From positions 1 through 64,000 of the forward strand of contig JACJGO010000011.1 in assembly GCA_014163555.1 (NCBI GenBank): 64,000 bases of DNA, read 5' to 3'. Under the pieces are notes generated by a model. It had not been told where the DNA came from. It saw nothing but the letters and a program-made list of their open reading frames with translations, and searched no databases. Position 1 is the first letter of the stretch, and each line of letters opens with the position of its first letter. This document shows, piece by piece, positions 28,598 to 37,920 of the stretch. A program made the position numbers and the translations under genes. This stretch comes from Flavisolibacter longurius (lineage in GTDB: Bacteria > Bacteroidota > Bacteroidia > Chitinophagales > Chitinophagaceae).

Positions 28598-30604
28598 TTA
28601 AAGCTGCCATTGAATTTGGCACTTTACATCCGATCGTTGATTACCATCAATTGTGTTTAGGCCTGAGCCAATTTCTGTTTTATCCTTATACAGCGTTTGC
28701 GCAAACCGCAACCAGATGGTCAACCTTTTGCCGGCACGAAGGGAGGTTGTAACATAGCAGCGGAAACCCCTGTCGAAAAAGGCAGGAGTGGAAAAACTAT
28801 ACAGCACATCGGATTCATATGCATAAATGCGACTGTCAAAGCTGCCCGTTTCAAAATACTGCAACCGGACATTTGCCTTCAGTTTGAGCAAAGGCTCCCA
28901 GGCAGTTTCGCCGTATACCAGAAAACCTTCTTCTTTGGATGCCAATCCCTTCTGAAACCAAAGCATTTCCGTACGGGCTTTCCATGTCAATTTTGAATTT
29001 ACCTGCGTTACCCAGTGCAACCGCAGGCTGGTGCGGCCCTGGTCAACCGGATAATTAATTACGCCATCTGTTCCGTTAAGCGGTTTGTTTTCTTTACGAA
29101 AACGCAGGTAAACCTCGGTCTTTTTGTCCGGTGTATGGGTTAGTTGGGCCAAATAATCCCAGCCTCTGGTGGGTGCCGACACCCTGTACTTGAGAAACGG
29201 GAACTGATAAAAATCCCCATAGGCGCTAACCTGCCACCCATGAGCCGGGCGAATCTGTAGCCCTGTAAACAAACCGGTTTCATTGGAAGGCAGTGTGCTT
29301 TCCATAAATGCATTGCCAAACGGAGATTGGTATTCCTTTGAAATGGCCCGGTAAAACAGGGAAAGGTCTACTTTCGGATCGATACTTATAAGGACACCCT
29401 GCACCAGGGCCTTGTGTAGTTTGCCATCTAAAGCCCATTCTCCAAAAAGGTGTATGTTTTTGTAAGTATAGCTGTAATCAACGCTGGCAAGGAAATGGTT
29501 CCGGCCGGAAAGGGCAAACCGGTTGTAAGGCTCATCCCGTTTTTGTAACGGCAAAGAAAACCGGTGGGTGATGGCATTAAAACCAACCTTCCATCCGGGT
29601 TGTTGCCAGGAAAGATTGCCTCCGGCCGAAAAATGGGTTATGCGATACCGGTCGTCGGTTTCGGTTTTTGTGCGGTAATAGCCCGATGTACCAAAAGCTG
29701 TAAACCGGTCTATGGAATCGGATTCCATATTACCGCTTATCTTTTTATAGGAAACAAAAGCAGTGGCTTCCAGTTTTCCTAACCGTACGGTGGCAGCCCC
29801 TCCCCTGCTGAAATAAAATTCACCGGCCGAACGATACGGAAGCAAAACCGGCAACTGCCGCTTGCTGTTAACCACATCGGCACTTTTGCCAAATGCCAGG
29901 GAGTTCCACTGCGTAAGGCCCTGTCCCAGGTTTACGGCATAATCACCCAACGCCAGGGCTTTGATCTGACCAAGGTTACGGGCAAAAAAATGAACCGAAT
30001 AAAAATCAAAACCCAGCTTTTGTGCTCCCCTAAAAAATTGTTCACCGGCATCTTTGTCTGCAACCAGTCCGTAATACAACAGGTTTTTATATTGGTAATT
30101 CAGGCGAAACTGCATTTGATTACGGTCGCCCAGGTAATGCGTAGGCTTGCTCCTGTCAAAACCTTTGGCTTTTTCCAGAACGCGGGCCACCCGAAAAAGT
30201 GCCGTATGCGTCCCTCCTTGAAAGCGGGCTGCCAGCGTCTCGCCAATGCTTTGCGTATTGCCAACCTTTATATACGGAAGCAGTTTAGCAATCGTAATAT
30301 GGTCAAATCCCGGTACGGCCTGCAACTCGTAGATCGAAAGAAGGGCACCAAACCGGTTCCGGTACTGCAGCAGGTTTTGAATCTGCAAGGCACTCAATAT
30401 GCGCAGCAGTGTCAGTTCTTCAGCACCGGCTTCATTCAGGTTTAAAGGATGCTTTTGGTAGTAGGCCAGTTGCTGTAAAAGGGCATCGTCCTCCAGCGCT
30501 TCATCATCAAGGTTTTCCAGTTGCTGTTCGGTATTGATAGGCACTTCCTGCGCGGAAATGTTCATGGAGCAGACCAGTAACCATATCACGAACAGCGCTT
30601 TCAT
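28598..30604 (-). CDS. exported helix-hairpin-helix protein with a C-terminal beta-barrel-like domain
   Basis: A 668-residue protein with a signal peptide (MKALFVIWLLVCSMNISAQE). Residues about 50-115 form two ComEA-like helix-hairpin-helix units: HPLNLNEAGAEELTLLRILS and then FGALLSIYELQAVPGFDHIT. The remaining 500 residues are rich in alternating beta strands with aromatic girdles (for example FSLPLQKRDEPYNRFALSG) and look like an outer-membrane barrel ending in KCQIQWQL. HhH motifs normally bind DNA in the cytoplasm or periplasm; in this Bacteroidota family the role is unknown. The start overlaps the stop of the upstream gene by four bases, so the two are co-translated. Confidence 0.75.
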   Translation of the reverse strand: MKALFVIWLLVCSMNISAQEVPINTEQQLENLDDEALEDDALLQQLAYYQKHPLNLNEAGAEELTLLRILSALQIQNLLQYRNRFGALLSIYELQAVPGFDHITIAKLLPYIKVGNTQSIGETLAARFQGGTHTALFRVARVLEKAKGFDRSKPTHYLGDRNQMQFRLNYQYKNLLYYGLVADKDAGEQFFRGAQKLGFDFYSVHFFARNLGQIKALALGDYAVNLGQGLTQWNSLAFGKSADVVNSKRQLPVLLPYRSAGEFYFSRGGAATVRLGKLEATAFVSYKKISGNMESDSIDRFTAFGTSGYYRTKTETDDRYRITHFSAGGNLSWQQPGWKVGFNAITHRFSLPLQKRDEPYNRFALSGRNHFLASVDYSYTYKNIHLFGEWALDGKLHKALVQGVLISIDPKVDLSLFYRAISKEYQSPFGNAFMESTLPSNETGLFTGLQIRPAHGWQVSAYGDFYQFPFLKYRVSAPTRGWDYLAQLTHTPDKKTEVYLRFRKENKPLNGTDGVINYPVDQGRTSLRLHWVTQVNSKLTWKARTEMLWFQKGLASKEEGFLVYGETAWEPLLKLKANVRLQYFETGSFDSRIYAYESDVLYSFSTPAFFDRGFRCYVTTSLRAGKRLTIWLRFAQTLYKDKTEIGSGLNTIDGNQRSDVKCQIQWQL

Positions 30605-31416
30605 TTTTTTGAAGAATAGAGTAAAAGCAATCCCGGCGTAGTGCCCAGGTAAGGATGAACAGAAGCTGTAACATCGAAGCGAAACCCTTTCAATTGAAAA
30701 CCCAGACCCAGGTAATAAAGCGCAGTGGCCGAACGAACCCCGGTCCTGGCCACCAGCTTTTCAGTCACCATGTATTGCAAATTGGCATTCATGCTTACGG
30801 GCTGCTCTTCTGCTTTTTCAGCTTCCAGGCCAAGAAACACCTGTGGCGAAAGATCATAACCAAGCCCCATTGTGAATACGGAGGGTATTGACTCCAGCCG
30901 GTTTTTCCCCCATGAAACACCTACAGGATTGGACGCTTGCAATCCGGCAGAAAGCTGGGAGGTTAATTGCAGCAATAGGCCGGCATCAAAGCCAACCGTG
31001 GCAGCCTTGCCATAGCCGGCTGTTTTCAGGGAAAAATAATTGAATTGAACACCCAGCGCCACCTTGCTTCCCAGTGAGCGACCATAGGCCAGGCCGGCAG
31101 AGGATTCATTGTAAGAAGGCCCGCCTAAATAATCTCCCTTCCAGGCGAAATTTCCCGAGCTTGTGGGCAGCACAAGGGCGGCGTTAAAGCTGTTGAGTGC
31201 TTTCAGGAAAAAGCGTTTTTCTGTATACAACCCGGCAGAAAAGGATTGCTGTTTGCCCAGTGCACCCAGGTTGCCGCTGGAAGAAAATGCATCCATGAAT
31301 TGGGAACTATAGCCTGTTAATCTTAGGTAAGATGACGATACGGGCTGTCGCAGGGTTTGTGCATCAGCGTTGGTATGCAATAGCAAAAATGCAAACAGGT
31401 AACGGCTGTAGGGCAT
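30601..31416 (-). CDS. outer-membrane barrel protein, PorV/PorQ-like, partner of the HhH protein
   Basis: A 271-residue protein with an N-terminal signal peptide (MPYSRYLFAFLLLHTNADAQ). The mature part alternates strands with Gly/Ser turns typical of the PorV/PorQ and UPF0164-like barrels of Bacteroidota (GSKVALGVQFNYFSLKT, GLEAEKAEEQPVSMNANLQY), ending in LLLLYSSKK. Its stop (TGA at 30601) overlaps the ATG of the HhH-barrel gene downstream. The pair probably forms a complex in the outer membrane. A TTG two codons upstream is a less likely start. It is divergent from folD. Confidence 0.65.
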   Translation of the reverse strand: MPYSRYLFAFLLLHTNADAQTLRQPVSSSYLRLTGYSSQFMDAFSSSGNLGALGKQQSFSAGLYTEKRFFLKALNSFNAALVLPTSSGNFAWKGDYLGGPSYNESSAGLAYGRSLGSKVALGVQFNYFSLKTAGYGKAATVGFDAGLLLQLTSQLSAGLQASNPVGVSWGKNRLESIPSVFTMGLGYDLSPQVFLGLEAEKAEEQPVSMNANLQYMVTEKLVARTGVRSATALYYLGLGFQLKGFRFDVTASVHPYLGTTPGLLLLYSSKK

Positions 31417-31523
31417 AAGCAATTAGTCTTTTTGAAGATATAAAAATTCTTACAGATATAAAAAATATATACTCCCTATTCTGAAAGGAATGTTACAAGC
31501 AAAAACGATGGAAGGCATCCTCC

Positions 31524-31531
31524 TATCTTTG
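31524..31531 (+). promoter_or_regulatory. folD promoter -7 box
   Basis: TATCTTTG, a perfect TANNTTTG element, ends four bases before the folD ATG. Transcription would begin at or within a few bases of the start codon. Confidence 0.65.
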
Positions 31532-31535
31532 CGGC

Positions 31536-32417
31536 ATGCAAATTTTGAACGGCAAGGAAACAGCACAGGCAATTAAGGATGCATTGAAACTGGAAGTGGC
31601 ACAACTCTCCTCCCGGGGCAACCCGGTACCCCACCTGGTGGCGATTCTGGTAGGCAACAACGGGGCCAGCGAAACCTATGTGGCTTCGAAGGTAAAAGCC
31701 TGCGAAGAAGTGGGTTTTCGCTCCACACTGATCCGGTTGGAAGAAGAGATTTCCGAATTAAAACTGCTTGAGATTATCCGCAACCTGAATGGCGATCCTG
31801 AAGTGGACGGCATCCTGGTGCAACTCCCCCTGCCGAAGCATATTTCTGATGAAGAAGTGATCAATACCATCGACCCGGCGAAGGATGTCGATGGCTTTCA
31901 TCCCAACAATGTGGGCCGCATGGTATTGGGACATCCCACCTTTGTTCCGGCTACGCCTCACGGCATTATGCTGATGCTGGAACATTATAAAATTGAAACG
32001 AAGGGCAAGCATGCCGTGGTCATTGGCCGAAGCAATATTGTAGGACGCCCCATGAGCATTTTGCTGAGTGGCGCCAGCAACCCCGGCAACTGCACGGTTA
32101 CCATCTGCCATTCCAGCACGGTTAACCTGAAAGAGATTTGCCGTTCGGCAGATATTGTTATTGCTGCGCTTGGACGCCCCGGTTTTGTTACCGAAGACAT
32201 GGTAAAAGATGGCGCCGTGGTGATTGATGTAGGAATCACCCGGGTAGAAGATCCGTCGAAAAAAAGTGGTTATCGCATCAGCGGCGACGTGGATTTTGCT
32301 AACGTAGCGCCGAAGTGTTCTTTCATTACGCCGGTACCGGGTGGTGTTGGTCCAATGACCATTGCAGCCCTGATGAAAAACACGTTCCGTGCCTGCGCTT
32401 TAAAGCATTATGAATAG
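31536..32417 (+). CDS. folD: bifunctional methylenetetrahydrofolate dehydrogenase / methenyltetrahydrofolate cyclohydrolase
   Basis: A 293-residue cytoplasmic enzyme of usual length, converting 5,10-methylene-THF to 10-formyl-THF with NADP. Seen in the sequence: [15 protein letters not shown] with the catalytic Lys, [26 protein letters not shown] of the nucleotide-binding fold, and the C-terminal [14 protein letters not shown]. The -7 box lies four bases before the ATG. An octamer repeat array follows and then queE. Confidence 0.97.
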   Translation: MQILNGKETAQAIKDALKLEVAQLSSRGNPVPHLVAILVGNNGASETYVASKVKACEEVGFRSTLIRLEEEISELKLLEIIRNLNGDPEVDGILVQLPLPKHISDEEVINTIDPAKDVDGFHPNNVGRMVLGHPTFVPATPHGIMLMLEHYKIETKGKHAVVIGRSNIVGRPMSILLSGASNPGNCTVTICHSSTVNLKEICRSADIVIAALGRPGFVTEDMVKDGAVVIDVGITRVEDPSKKSGYRISGDVDFANVAPKCSFITPVPGGVGPMTIAALMKNTFRACALKHYE

Positions 32418-32419
32418 GA

Positions 32420-32451
32420 ATGCGATCATGTGACAATACGATAATGTGGTA
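32420..32451. repeat. tandem octamer array abutting the queE start codon
   Basis: ATGCGATC, ATGTGACA, ATACGATA and ATGTGGTA follow at an exact 8-base period. The next octamer begins with the queE ATG itself, so the gene start is embedded in the array. The leader of queE consists almost only of repeat. Confidence 0.7.
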
Positions 32452-33102
32452 ATGAAAGAAAATTTTTTACAGGAAAAAAGTATTCTGGACCCTCACAGGG
32501 ATATACAAGCATTGCCGGTGATGGAGCATTTTTATACCCTGCAGGGCGAAGGTGTGCACCAGGGCAAGGCGGCTTATTTTATTCGCCTAGCCGGCTGCGA
32601 TGTGGGCTGCTTGTGGTGCGATGTCAAAGAAAGCTGGGAGGCCGACAAACACCCGGTCTATTCTATAGAAGAATTGTTGCAATTTGTAACGGCCACACCG
32701 GCCAGGATCGTTGTCATCACCGGCGGCGAACCCCTGCTCCACGACCTGACACCACTTACAGAAGCCCTGCACAGAGCCGGGCTTCGCACCCATATTGAAA
32801 CCTCGGGCTCCTCGCCTCTTTCCGGAGAGCTGGACTGGATCACCCTTTCGCCCAAAAAATTTAAAGCGCCGCTGGCAGACGTTTTGCCATTTGCCAGTGA
32901 GCTGAAAATCGTTGTCTTCAACAAATCTGATTTTGCCTGGGCCGAAAGCTGGGCGGCTCAGGTTTCGCCGGAATGCAGCTTGTTTTTGCAACCCGAATGG
33001 TCGAAGCGGGAACAGATGACACCGATGATCGTCGATTATATTAAAGCAAATCCTCAATGGCAGCTTTCCTTGCAAACCCATAAATACATCAATGTTCCCT
33101 AA
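32452..33102 (+). CDS. queE: 7-carboxy-7-deazaguanine synthase
   Basis: A 216-residue radical SAM enzyme of the queuosine pathway, which rearranges 6-carboxytetrahydropterin to CDG. The radical SAM cysteines are spaced as in QueE: Cys49, Cys53 and Cys56 in CDVGCLWC. The nearby VITGGEPLL motif binds SAM. The N-terminal FYTLQGEGVHQGKAAYFIRL is typical. The ATG at 32452 is preferred over a GTG at 32446. No other queuosine genes are near, so the pathway is scattered. Confidence 0.93.
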   Translation: MKENFLQEKSILDPHRDIQALPVMEHFYTLQGEGVHQGKAAYFIRLAGCDVGCLWCDVKESWEADKHPVYSIEELLQFVTATPARIVVITGGEPLLHDLTPLTEALHRAGLRTHIETSGSSPLSGELDWITLSPKKFKAPLADVLPFASELKIVVFNKSDFAWAESWAAQVSPECSLFLQPEWSKREQMTPMIVDYIKANPQWQLSLQTHKYINVP

Positions 33103-33166
33103 ATGCGGGAACGTTAAATCTTCCTTACCGTTTACAGAAAAAAGAACTCTTGGTTATCTTCATTTT

Positions 33167-35080
33167 ATGAAGAACCGCATCATCCTGTATTTCTTTACCC
33201 TTTGTTTTGCGATTACTGCCAATGCGCAGGCTGATATTACCAAAGTCGATAAAAAAGCCGTAGCGCTTTACGAACAGGCCCTGGCGCTAACCGATGCCGG
33301 CAAGTACAGGGATGCACTGGTGATTTTGCAACAGGCCATCAACCGTGACGACCGCTATATTGATGCTTATCTTTCAATGGCCGGCATTTACGGTCAGCTA
33401 AAAGATTACAAGCAAAGTGCGGCTACCTATGAAAAAGCCATGGCAATGGATGCCGCTTATACAGCAGATTATGCATTACCTTATGCCATCAACCTGGCCG
33501 GCAGTGGTGCGTTTGAAAAAGCACAGCAGGTGGTGACCACACTTCTTCAAAAGCCCAACCTTCATCCTACTACCAAAAAAGCAGCTGAGTACCGCCAAAA
33601 GACCTTTCAGTTTGCCGTGGATTATGCCAAAACAAAAGGCAACCAATCGTATGTTTTCTCACCACAAAATTTAGGTGATGCTGTTAACTCCCCCGAATCG
33701 GAATATTTTCCCTCCATGCCTATTGATGGCAAGTTGCTGGTGTTTACACGGCGCCTGAACAATTTCAACGAAGATTTTTTTGCCGCGGAAAAGAGCAGCA
33801 GTGCCTGGGACAAATCGGTTCGCCTGCCGGGACAGATCAACACGCCGCAGAACGAAGGCGCCCAGAACATTTCGCAGGATGGCAACTGGCTGGTATTTAC
33901 CGGTTGCAACCGTCCCGATGGACAGGGCAGTTGCGACATTTATATTTCGTACAAAACACCGGAAGGCTGGTCGCCGGCCTTTAATCTTGGCGGCCGCGTC
34001 AACTCCGACCAATGGGAATCGCAGCCCTCTCTTTCACCTGACAAACGCGACCTGTATTTTGCCAGTCGCCGCCACGGTGGCTTAGGCGGCAGTGACATTT
34101 ATGTTTCCCACCTGCTGCCCAGCGGCAAATGGAGCGAACCGGAAAACCTAGGCCCCGGCATCAATACACCGGGCGATGAATCCACGCCGTTTATTCATGC
34201 CGATAACCAAACCCTTTTCTTTGCTTCCAATGGCCTGCCGGGATATGGCGGCGAAGACCTGTTTGTTGTACGCAGGGGTGCAGATGGCCAGTGGGGCAAA
34301 CCCGAAAACCTGGGCTATCCGATCAATACCATCGATCATGAAGGCTCGCTGTTTATTGCAGCCGATGGCAAATCTGCCTATTATGCCAGCGACCGCAGCG
34401 ACAGCAAAGGCGGACTGGATATTTATTCGTTTGAATTGCGGGAAGATGTTCGCCCGGCAAAAACACTTTGGGTAAAAGGAAAAGTGTACGACAACAAAAC
34501 AAACAGCGGTTTGCCATCGTCGGTAGAGTTAATTGACCTGGCCTCAAAGCAAACGATCTCCAAAGTGCAAACTGACGAAACCGGGAATTACCTGATTACG
34601 CTTCCCGTAGGAAAAGATTATGCATTTAACGTAGCCCGCAAAGGCTACCTGTTCTTCTCCGATAATTATTCTCTGAAAAACAAATCAGCAGATTCTACCT
34701 ACCAGAAAGACATTCCGCTTCAGCCGATAGAAGTGGAAGCCGGCATTGTATTGCGCAACCTGTTTTTCGAAACGGCTAAATACGATATCCAACCCGAATC
34801 GGAAGTAGAGCTGAACAAAGTGGTAGAGTTTCTGCAGGAGAATCCAACGGTAAAAATTCAACTGGAAGGTCACACGGATAATGTAGGCGCTGCAGCCGAC
34901 AACCAAAAACTTTCTTCAGCCCGTGCATATTCCGTGGTAAATTATTTGGTACGCAAAGGCATCAAAGGTACCCGCCTGGTGGCCAAAGGATTTGGCGCTA
35001 CCAAACCGGTTGCGGATAACAAAACGGAAGAAGGAAGGGCGCAAAACCGCCGTACGGAATTGCGCATCCTGGAGAAGTAG
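33167..35080 (+). CDS. OmpA-family protein with TPR, PD40 propeller and CRD domains (PorE-like)
   Basis: A 637-residue protein starting with a signal peptide (MKNRIILYFFTLCFAITANAQ). In order: a TPR array (about residues 28-165), a PD40/WD40-like beta-propeller (about 190-420, repeated LYFASRRHGGLGGSDIYV-type blades), a carboxypeptidase-regulatory-like domain (about 435-520) and an OmpA peptidoglycan-binding domain (about 530-637, with LEGHTDNVGAAADNQKLS and NRRTELRIL). The order TPR-propeller-CRD-OmpA is that of PorE, which ties the type IX secretion machinery to peptidoglycan. PorE is lipidated in Porphyromonas, whereas no lipobox Cys is seen here, so this may be a paralogue. A 5' extension to 33092 is open but precedes the signal peptide. 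Confidence 0.85.
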   Translation: MKNRIILYFFTLCFAITANAQADITKVDKKAVALYEQALALTDAGKYRDALVILQQAINRDDRYIDAYLSMAGIYGQLKDYKQSAATYEKAMAMDAAYTADYALPYAINLAGSGAFEKAQQVVTTLLQKPNLHPTTKKAAEYRQKTFQFAVDYAKTKGNQSYVFSPQNLGDAVNSPESEYFPSMPIDGKLLVFTRRLNNFNEDFFAAEKSSSAWDKSVRLPGQINTPQNEGAQNISQDGNWLVFTGCNRPDGQGSCDIYISYKTPEGWSPAFNLGGRVNSDQWESQPSLSPDKRDLYFASRRHGGLGGSDIYVSHLLPSGKWSEPENLGPGINTPGDESTPFIHADNQTLFFASNGLPGYGGEDLFVVRRGADGQWGKPENLGYPINTIDHEGSLFIAADGKSAYYASDRSDSKGGLDIYSFELREDVRPAKTLWVKGKVYDNKTNSGLPSSVELIDLASKQTISKVQTDETGNYLITLPVGKDYAFNVARKGYLFFSDNYSLKNKSADSTYQKDIPLQPIEVEAGIVLRNLFFETAKYDIQPESEVELNKVVEFLQENPTVKIQLEGHTDNVGAAADNQKLSSARAYSVVNYLVRKGIKGTRLVAKGFGATKPVADNKTEEGRAQNRRTELRILEK

Positions 35081-35095
35081 TTGGCGGTTGGCAAG

Positions 35096-35152
35096 TGACG
35101 GATGACAGTTTTTTTCTATCTTACTGTCATCAGTCATCTATCATCTGTCATC
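35096..35152. repeat. heptamer repeat hairpin between the OmpA gene and dprA
   Basis: TGTCATC, AGTCATC, TATCATC, TGTCATC occupy 35125-35152 with a 7-base period. An upstream inverted copy (TGACGGATGACAG, 35096-35108) pairs with CTGTCATCAGTCA (35124-35136) with one mismatch. The T-rich loop is 15 bases. Confidence 0.75.
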
Positions 35153-35160
35153 TAAACCAA

Positions 35161-36261
35161 ATGCATTCCGAACTGCTTTATCAACTGGCCCTGACCCTTG
35201 TTCCCAATATTGGTGATGTGCATGCGAAAACGCTTGTACAACATTTTGGCGATGCCACTTCTATCTTCAAAGCCAAACAAAGTTTACTCGAAAAAATAGA
35301 AGGCATTGGGGAAATAAGAGCGAAGGCTATTAAACAGTTTGATGAATACCACATCGCAGAAACGGAGCTGAAGTTTATCGAGAAGTACAAGATCCGGCCC
35401 ATCTTCCTGAACGATGAAGCTTATCCGGGGCGCCTGCTAAATTGCTATGATTCTCCCACGCTACTTTTCTACCGGGGCGAAGCTGATTTGAATGCGTCGA
35501 AGATGGTGGCGATTGTTGGTACCCGCAGCAATACAGATTACGGGAAAGCGTTTACAGAAAAATTGGTGCAAGACATGGCTTCGCAAGACATTACTGTTAT
35601 TAGCGGATTGGCCTTTGGCATTGATGCCATTGCCCACAAAGCAGCGTTGAAACACAGCGCACCCACAATAGGGGTCGTTGGACATGGATTGAATAAGATT
35701 TATCCCTCACAGCATGCCGGCCTGGCCAAAGAGATGATCGCGGCAGGGGGTGGATTGCTGACAGAGTTTTTTCATGATGTAAAGCCGGACAAACACAATT
35801 TTCCTCTGCGCAACCGGATTGTCGCCGGCATGAGCGATTGCACTATAGTGGTGGAAACTGCCGTCAAAGGCGGAAGTATGATCACTGCAAAACTGGCCGA
35901 CGGGTACAACCGGGATGTATTTGCCGTTCCCGGCAGAACGGTTGATAAAGCCAGTGCCGGCTGCAATCATCTTATCAAATACAACAAGGCCATTCTGCTG
36001 ACCGATGCGGATGAATTGCTGGATGTAATGGGTTGGCAGGAAAAGAAAGTGGCGCCGAAAAAGCAGCGGCAACTCTTCATTGAGATGACATTGGAAGAAG
36101 AAACCATTTATCAACTCCTGCAACAAAAAGAAACACTCCACATCGACGAGATTAACTGCTTCAGCAATTTTAGCAGCAGCACAGTTGCAGCCGCCATTCT
36201 CAACCTGGAGCTACAGGGCATTGTACAAAGCCAGCCGGGGAAAATGTATAAACTGGTTTAA
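35161..36261 (+). CDS. dprA: DNA processing protein DprA/Smf
   Basis: A 366-residue protein. It loads RecA on incoming single-stranded DNA during natural transformation. Domains: N-terminal helix-hairpin-helix (about 1-80, PNIGDVHAKTLVQHFG and EGIGEIRAKAIKQF), a DprA Rossmann core (about 85-290, with VAIVGTRSNTDYGK, SGLAFGIDAIAHKAAL and FPLRNRIVAGMSD), and a C-terminal winged helix (about 300-366). All are intact. The start ATG at 35161 follows the repeat array immediately. Confidence 0.94.
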   Translation: MHSELLYQLALTLVPNIGDVHAKTLVQHFGDATSIFKAKQSLLEKIEGIGEIRAKAIKQFDEYHIAETELKFIEKYKIRPIFLNDEAYPGRLLNCYDSPTLLFYRGEADLNASKMVAIVGTRSNTDYGKAFTEKLVQDMASQDITVISGLAFGIDAIAHKAALKHSAPTIGVVGHGLNKIYPSQHAGLAKEMIAAGGGLLTEFFHDVKPDKHNFPLRNRIVAGMSDCTIVVETAVKGGSMITAKLADGYNRDVFAVPGRTVDKASAGCNHLIKYNKAILLTDADELLDVMGWQEKKVAPKKQRQLFIEMTLEEETIYQLLQQKETLHIDEINCFSNFSSSTVAAAILNLELQGIVQSQPGKMYKLV

Positions 36262-36262
36262 A

Positions 36263-36419
36263 GCCCACCTTTCCCTCCCGGTGGGAGGGCTCAGGTGGCA
36301 CACACTGCTTTTTCCATAGTCAGTTTTTATCATCCGTTGCTGACTCAAATAATAAATGATTTGTGCAAACAAGATTAGGGTCTTCGATCTGAGCCCTCCA
36401 CTGGAGGGGAAGGGGGAGG
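36263..36419. repeat. inverted pair of REP-like hairpin elements upstream of guaB
   Basis: Element A at 36263-36299 has CCCTCCC, GGT, GGGAGGG and the tail CTCAGGTGG. Element A' at 36387-36419, read on the minus strand, has CCCTCC, AGT, GGAGGG and the tail CTCAGATCG. Stem lengths differ but pairing is kept. The two face each other around about 90 bases. Confidence 0.7.
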
Positions 36420-36431
36420 CCGTTCTTCCCC

Positions 36432-36439
36432 TATCTTTG
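36432..36439 (+). promoter_or_regulatory. guaB promoter -7 box
   Basis: TATCTTTG ends three bases before the guaB ATG at 36443. This decides the start codon over the longer open frame upstream and predicts a leaderless or near-leaderless mRNA. Confidence 0.65.
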
Positions 36440-36442
36440 CCT

Positions 36443-37918
36443 ATGGCAACAAACTCCACTCCCCGAAACTTCATTGAAGGCTTAACATTCGACGATGTTC
36501 TTCTTGTACCGGCATATTCCGAGATCCTGCCGCGGGATGTTGACATCAAAACAAGTTTAACGAAAGACATCACGTTGCACATACCCATGCTTTCGGCTGC
36601 TATGGATACTGTTACCGAAGCTGCCATGGCGATTGCGCTGGCAAGAGAAGGTGGTCTGGGCATTTTGCACAAAAACATGACCATTGAAAAACAGGCCGAC
36701 CAGGTGCGGAAAGTAAAGCGCAGCGAAAGTGGCCTGATCGTAGACCCCATCACGCTGACTGTAGATGCGACCATTGGCGATGGTTTGAAATTGATGCGGG
36801 AAAACAAAATAGGTGGTATTCCTATCGTTGATGGCAAGGGCAAATTGGCCGGTATTCTCACCAACCGCGACATGCGCTTCCAGGAAAACCTGAACCGCCC
36901 GGTGAGTGAAGTCATGACAAAAGAAAACCTTATCACTGCTCCGGAAGGCACTGACCTGAAAGCAGCCGAAAAAATTCTCCGGCAAACCAAGGTGGAAAAA
37001 CTTCCCGTGGTAGATGACGATGGCAAACTCATTGGCCTGATCACATACCGGGATATTCTGCAGGTTACGTCTTATCCCAATGCGGTAAAAGATGCGTTTG
37101 GCCGTTTACGTGTAGGTGCAGCCATTGGGGTAACAAGAGATCTTCTGGACCGTGTAGCCGCTCTGCAAAATGTAGGGGTGGATGTGCTTTGCCTCGACAG
37201 TGCCCACGGTCATTCCAAAGGCATTATCGATGCACTAAAGGATGTCAAAAAGAATTTCAAAAACATCAATGTCATTGCCGGAAACGTTGCCACTACGGCA
37301 GGTGCAGAAGCGCTGGCCGATGCTGGTGCCGATGCCGTGAAAGTGGGCATTGGTCCTGGTTCAATTTGTACCACCCGTATTGTTGCGGGTGCCGGCGTAC
37401 CCCAGTTGACAGCTATTATGCAAGCCAATGCCGCCCTGCAGAAAAGAGGCATTCCGCTGATTGCGGATGGTGGTATCCGTTATACCGGTGATATGGTAAA
37501 AGCTCTTGCAGCGGGTGCTAGTTGCGTGATGATGGGAAGCGTGTTTGCCGGCACGGAAGAAAGTCCTGGCGACACCATTATTTACGAAGGAAGAAAGTTC
37601 AAGGAGTACCGCGGTATGGGTTCGCTCGGGGCCATGTCAACGGGCAGCAGCGACCGTTACTTCCAGGACCCCGAAGCCGATGTAAAAAAATATGTACCGG
37701 AAGGAATCGAAGGCCGCGTGGCGTACAAAGGCATGTTGAAAGAGATCGTTTACCAGTATGTAGGCGGACTGCGTGCCGGCATGGGTTATTGCGGTGCCAA
37801 AAGCATTGCCGATCTGCAGCAAGCTACATTTGTTAAGATCACCAACGCGGGTATGCGGGAAAGCCATGCACACGACGTAGAGATCACAAGGGAAGCGCCG
37901 AACTATTCGAGAAAGTAG
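36443..37918 (+). CDS. guaB: inosine-5'-monophosphate dehydrogenase
   Basis: A 491-residue enzyme, usual length, oxidising IMP to XMP in GMP synthesis. The start is [20 protein letters not shown]; 29 further in-frame codons upstream lie before the promoter. The TIM barrel is interrupted at about residues 95-205 by two CBS domains ([20 protein letters not shown] and [12 protein letters not shown]). The active-site loop [18 protein letters not shown] with the catalytic Cys is present, as are [11 protein letters not shown] and [10 protein letters not shown] of the flap region. Flanked on both sides by inverted REP-like elements. Confidence 0.97.
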   Translation: MATNSTPRNFIEGLTFDDVLLVPAYSEILPRDVDIKTSLTKDITLHIPMLSAAMDTVTEAAMAIALAREGGLGILHKNMTIEKQADQVRKVKRSESGLIVDPITLTVDATIGDGLKLMRENKIGGIPIVDGKGKLAGILTNRDMRFQENLNRPVSEVMTKENLITAPEGTDLKAAEKILRQTKVEKLPVVDDDGKLIGLITYRDILQVTSYPNAVKDAFGRLRVGAAIGVTRDLLDRVAALQNVGVDVLCLDSAHGHSKGIIDALKDVKKNFKNINVIAGNVATTAGAEALADAGADAVKVGIGPGSICTTRIVAGAGVPQLTAIMQANAALQKRGIPLIADGGIRYTGDMVKALAAGASCVMMGSVFAGTEESPGDTIIYEGRKFKEYRGMGSLGAMSTGSSDRYFQDPEADVKKYVPEGIEGRVAYKGMLKEIVYQYVGGLRAGMGYCGAKSIADLQQATFVKITNAGMRESHAHDVEITREAPNYSRK

Positions 37919-37920
37919 GG

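Noticed and set aside
36356-36442. Upstream extension of guaB
   Set aside because: It lies before the TATCTTTG promoter and overlaps the REP-like element A'; the ATG at 36443 gives the usual IMPDH N-terminus.
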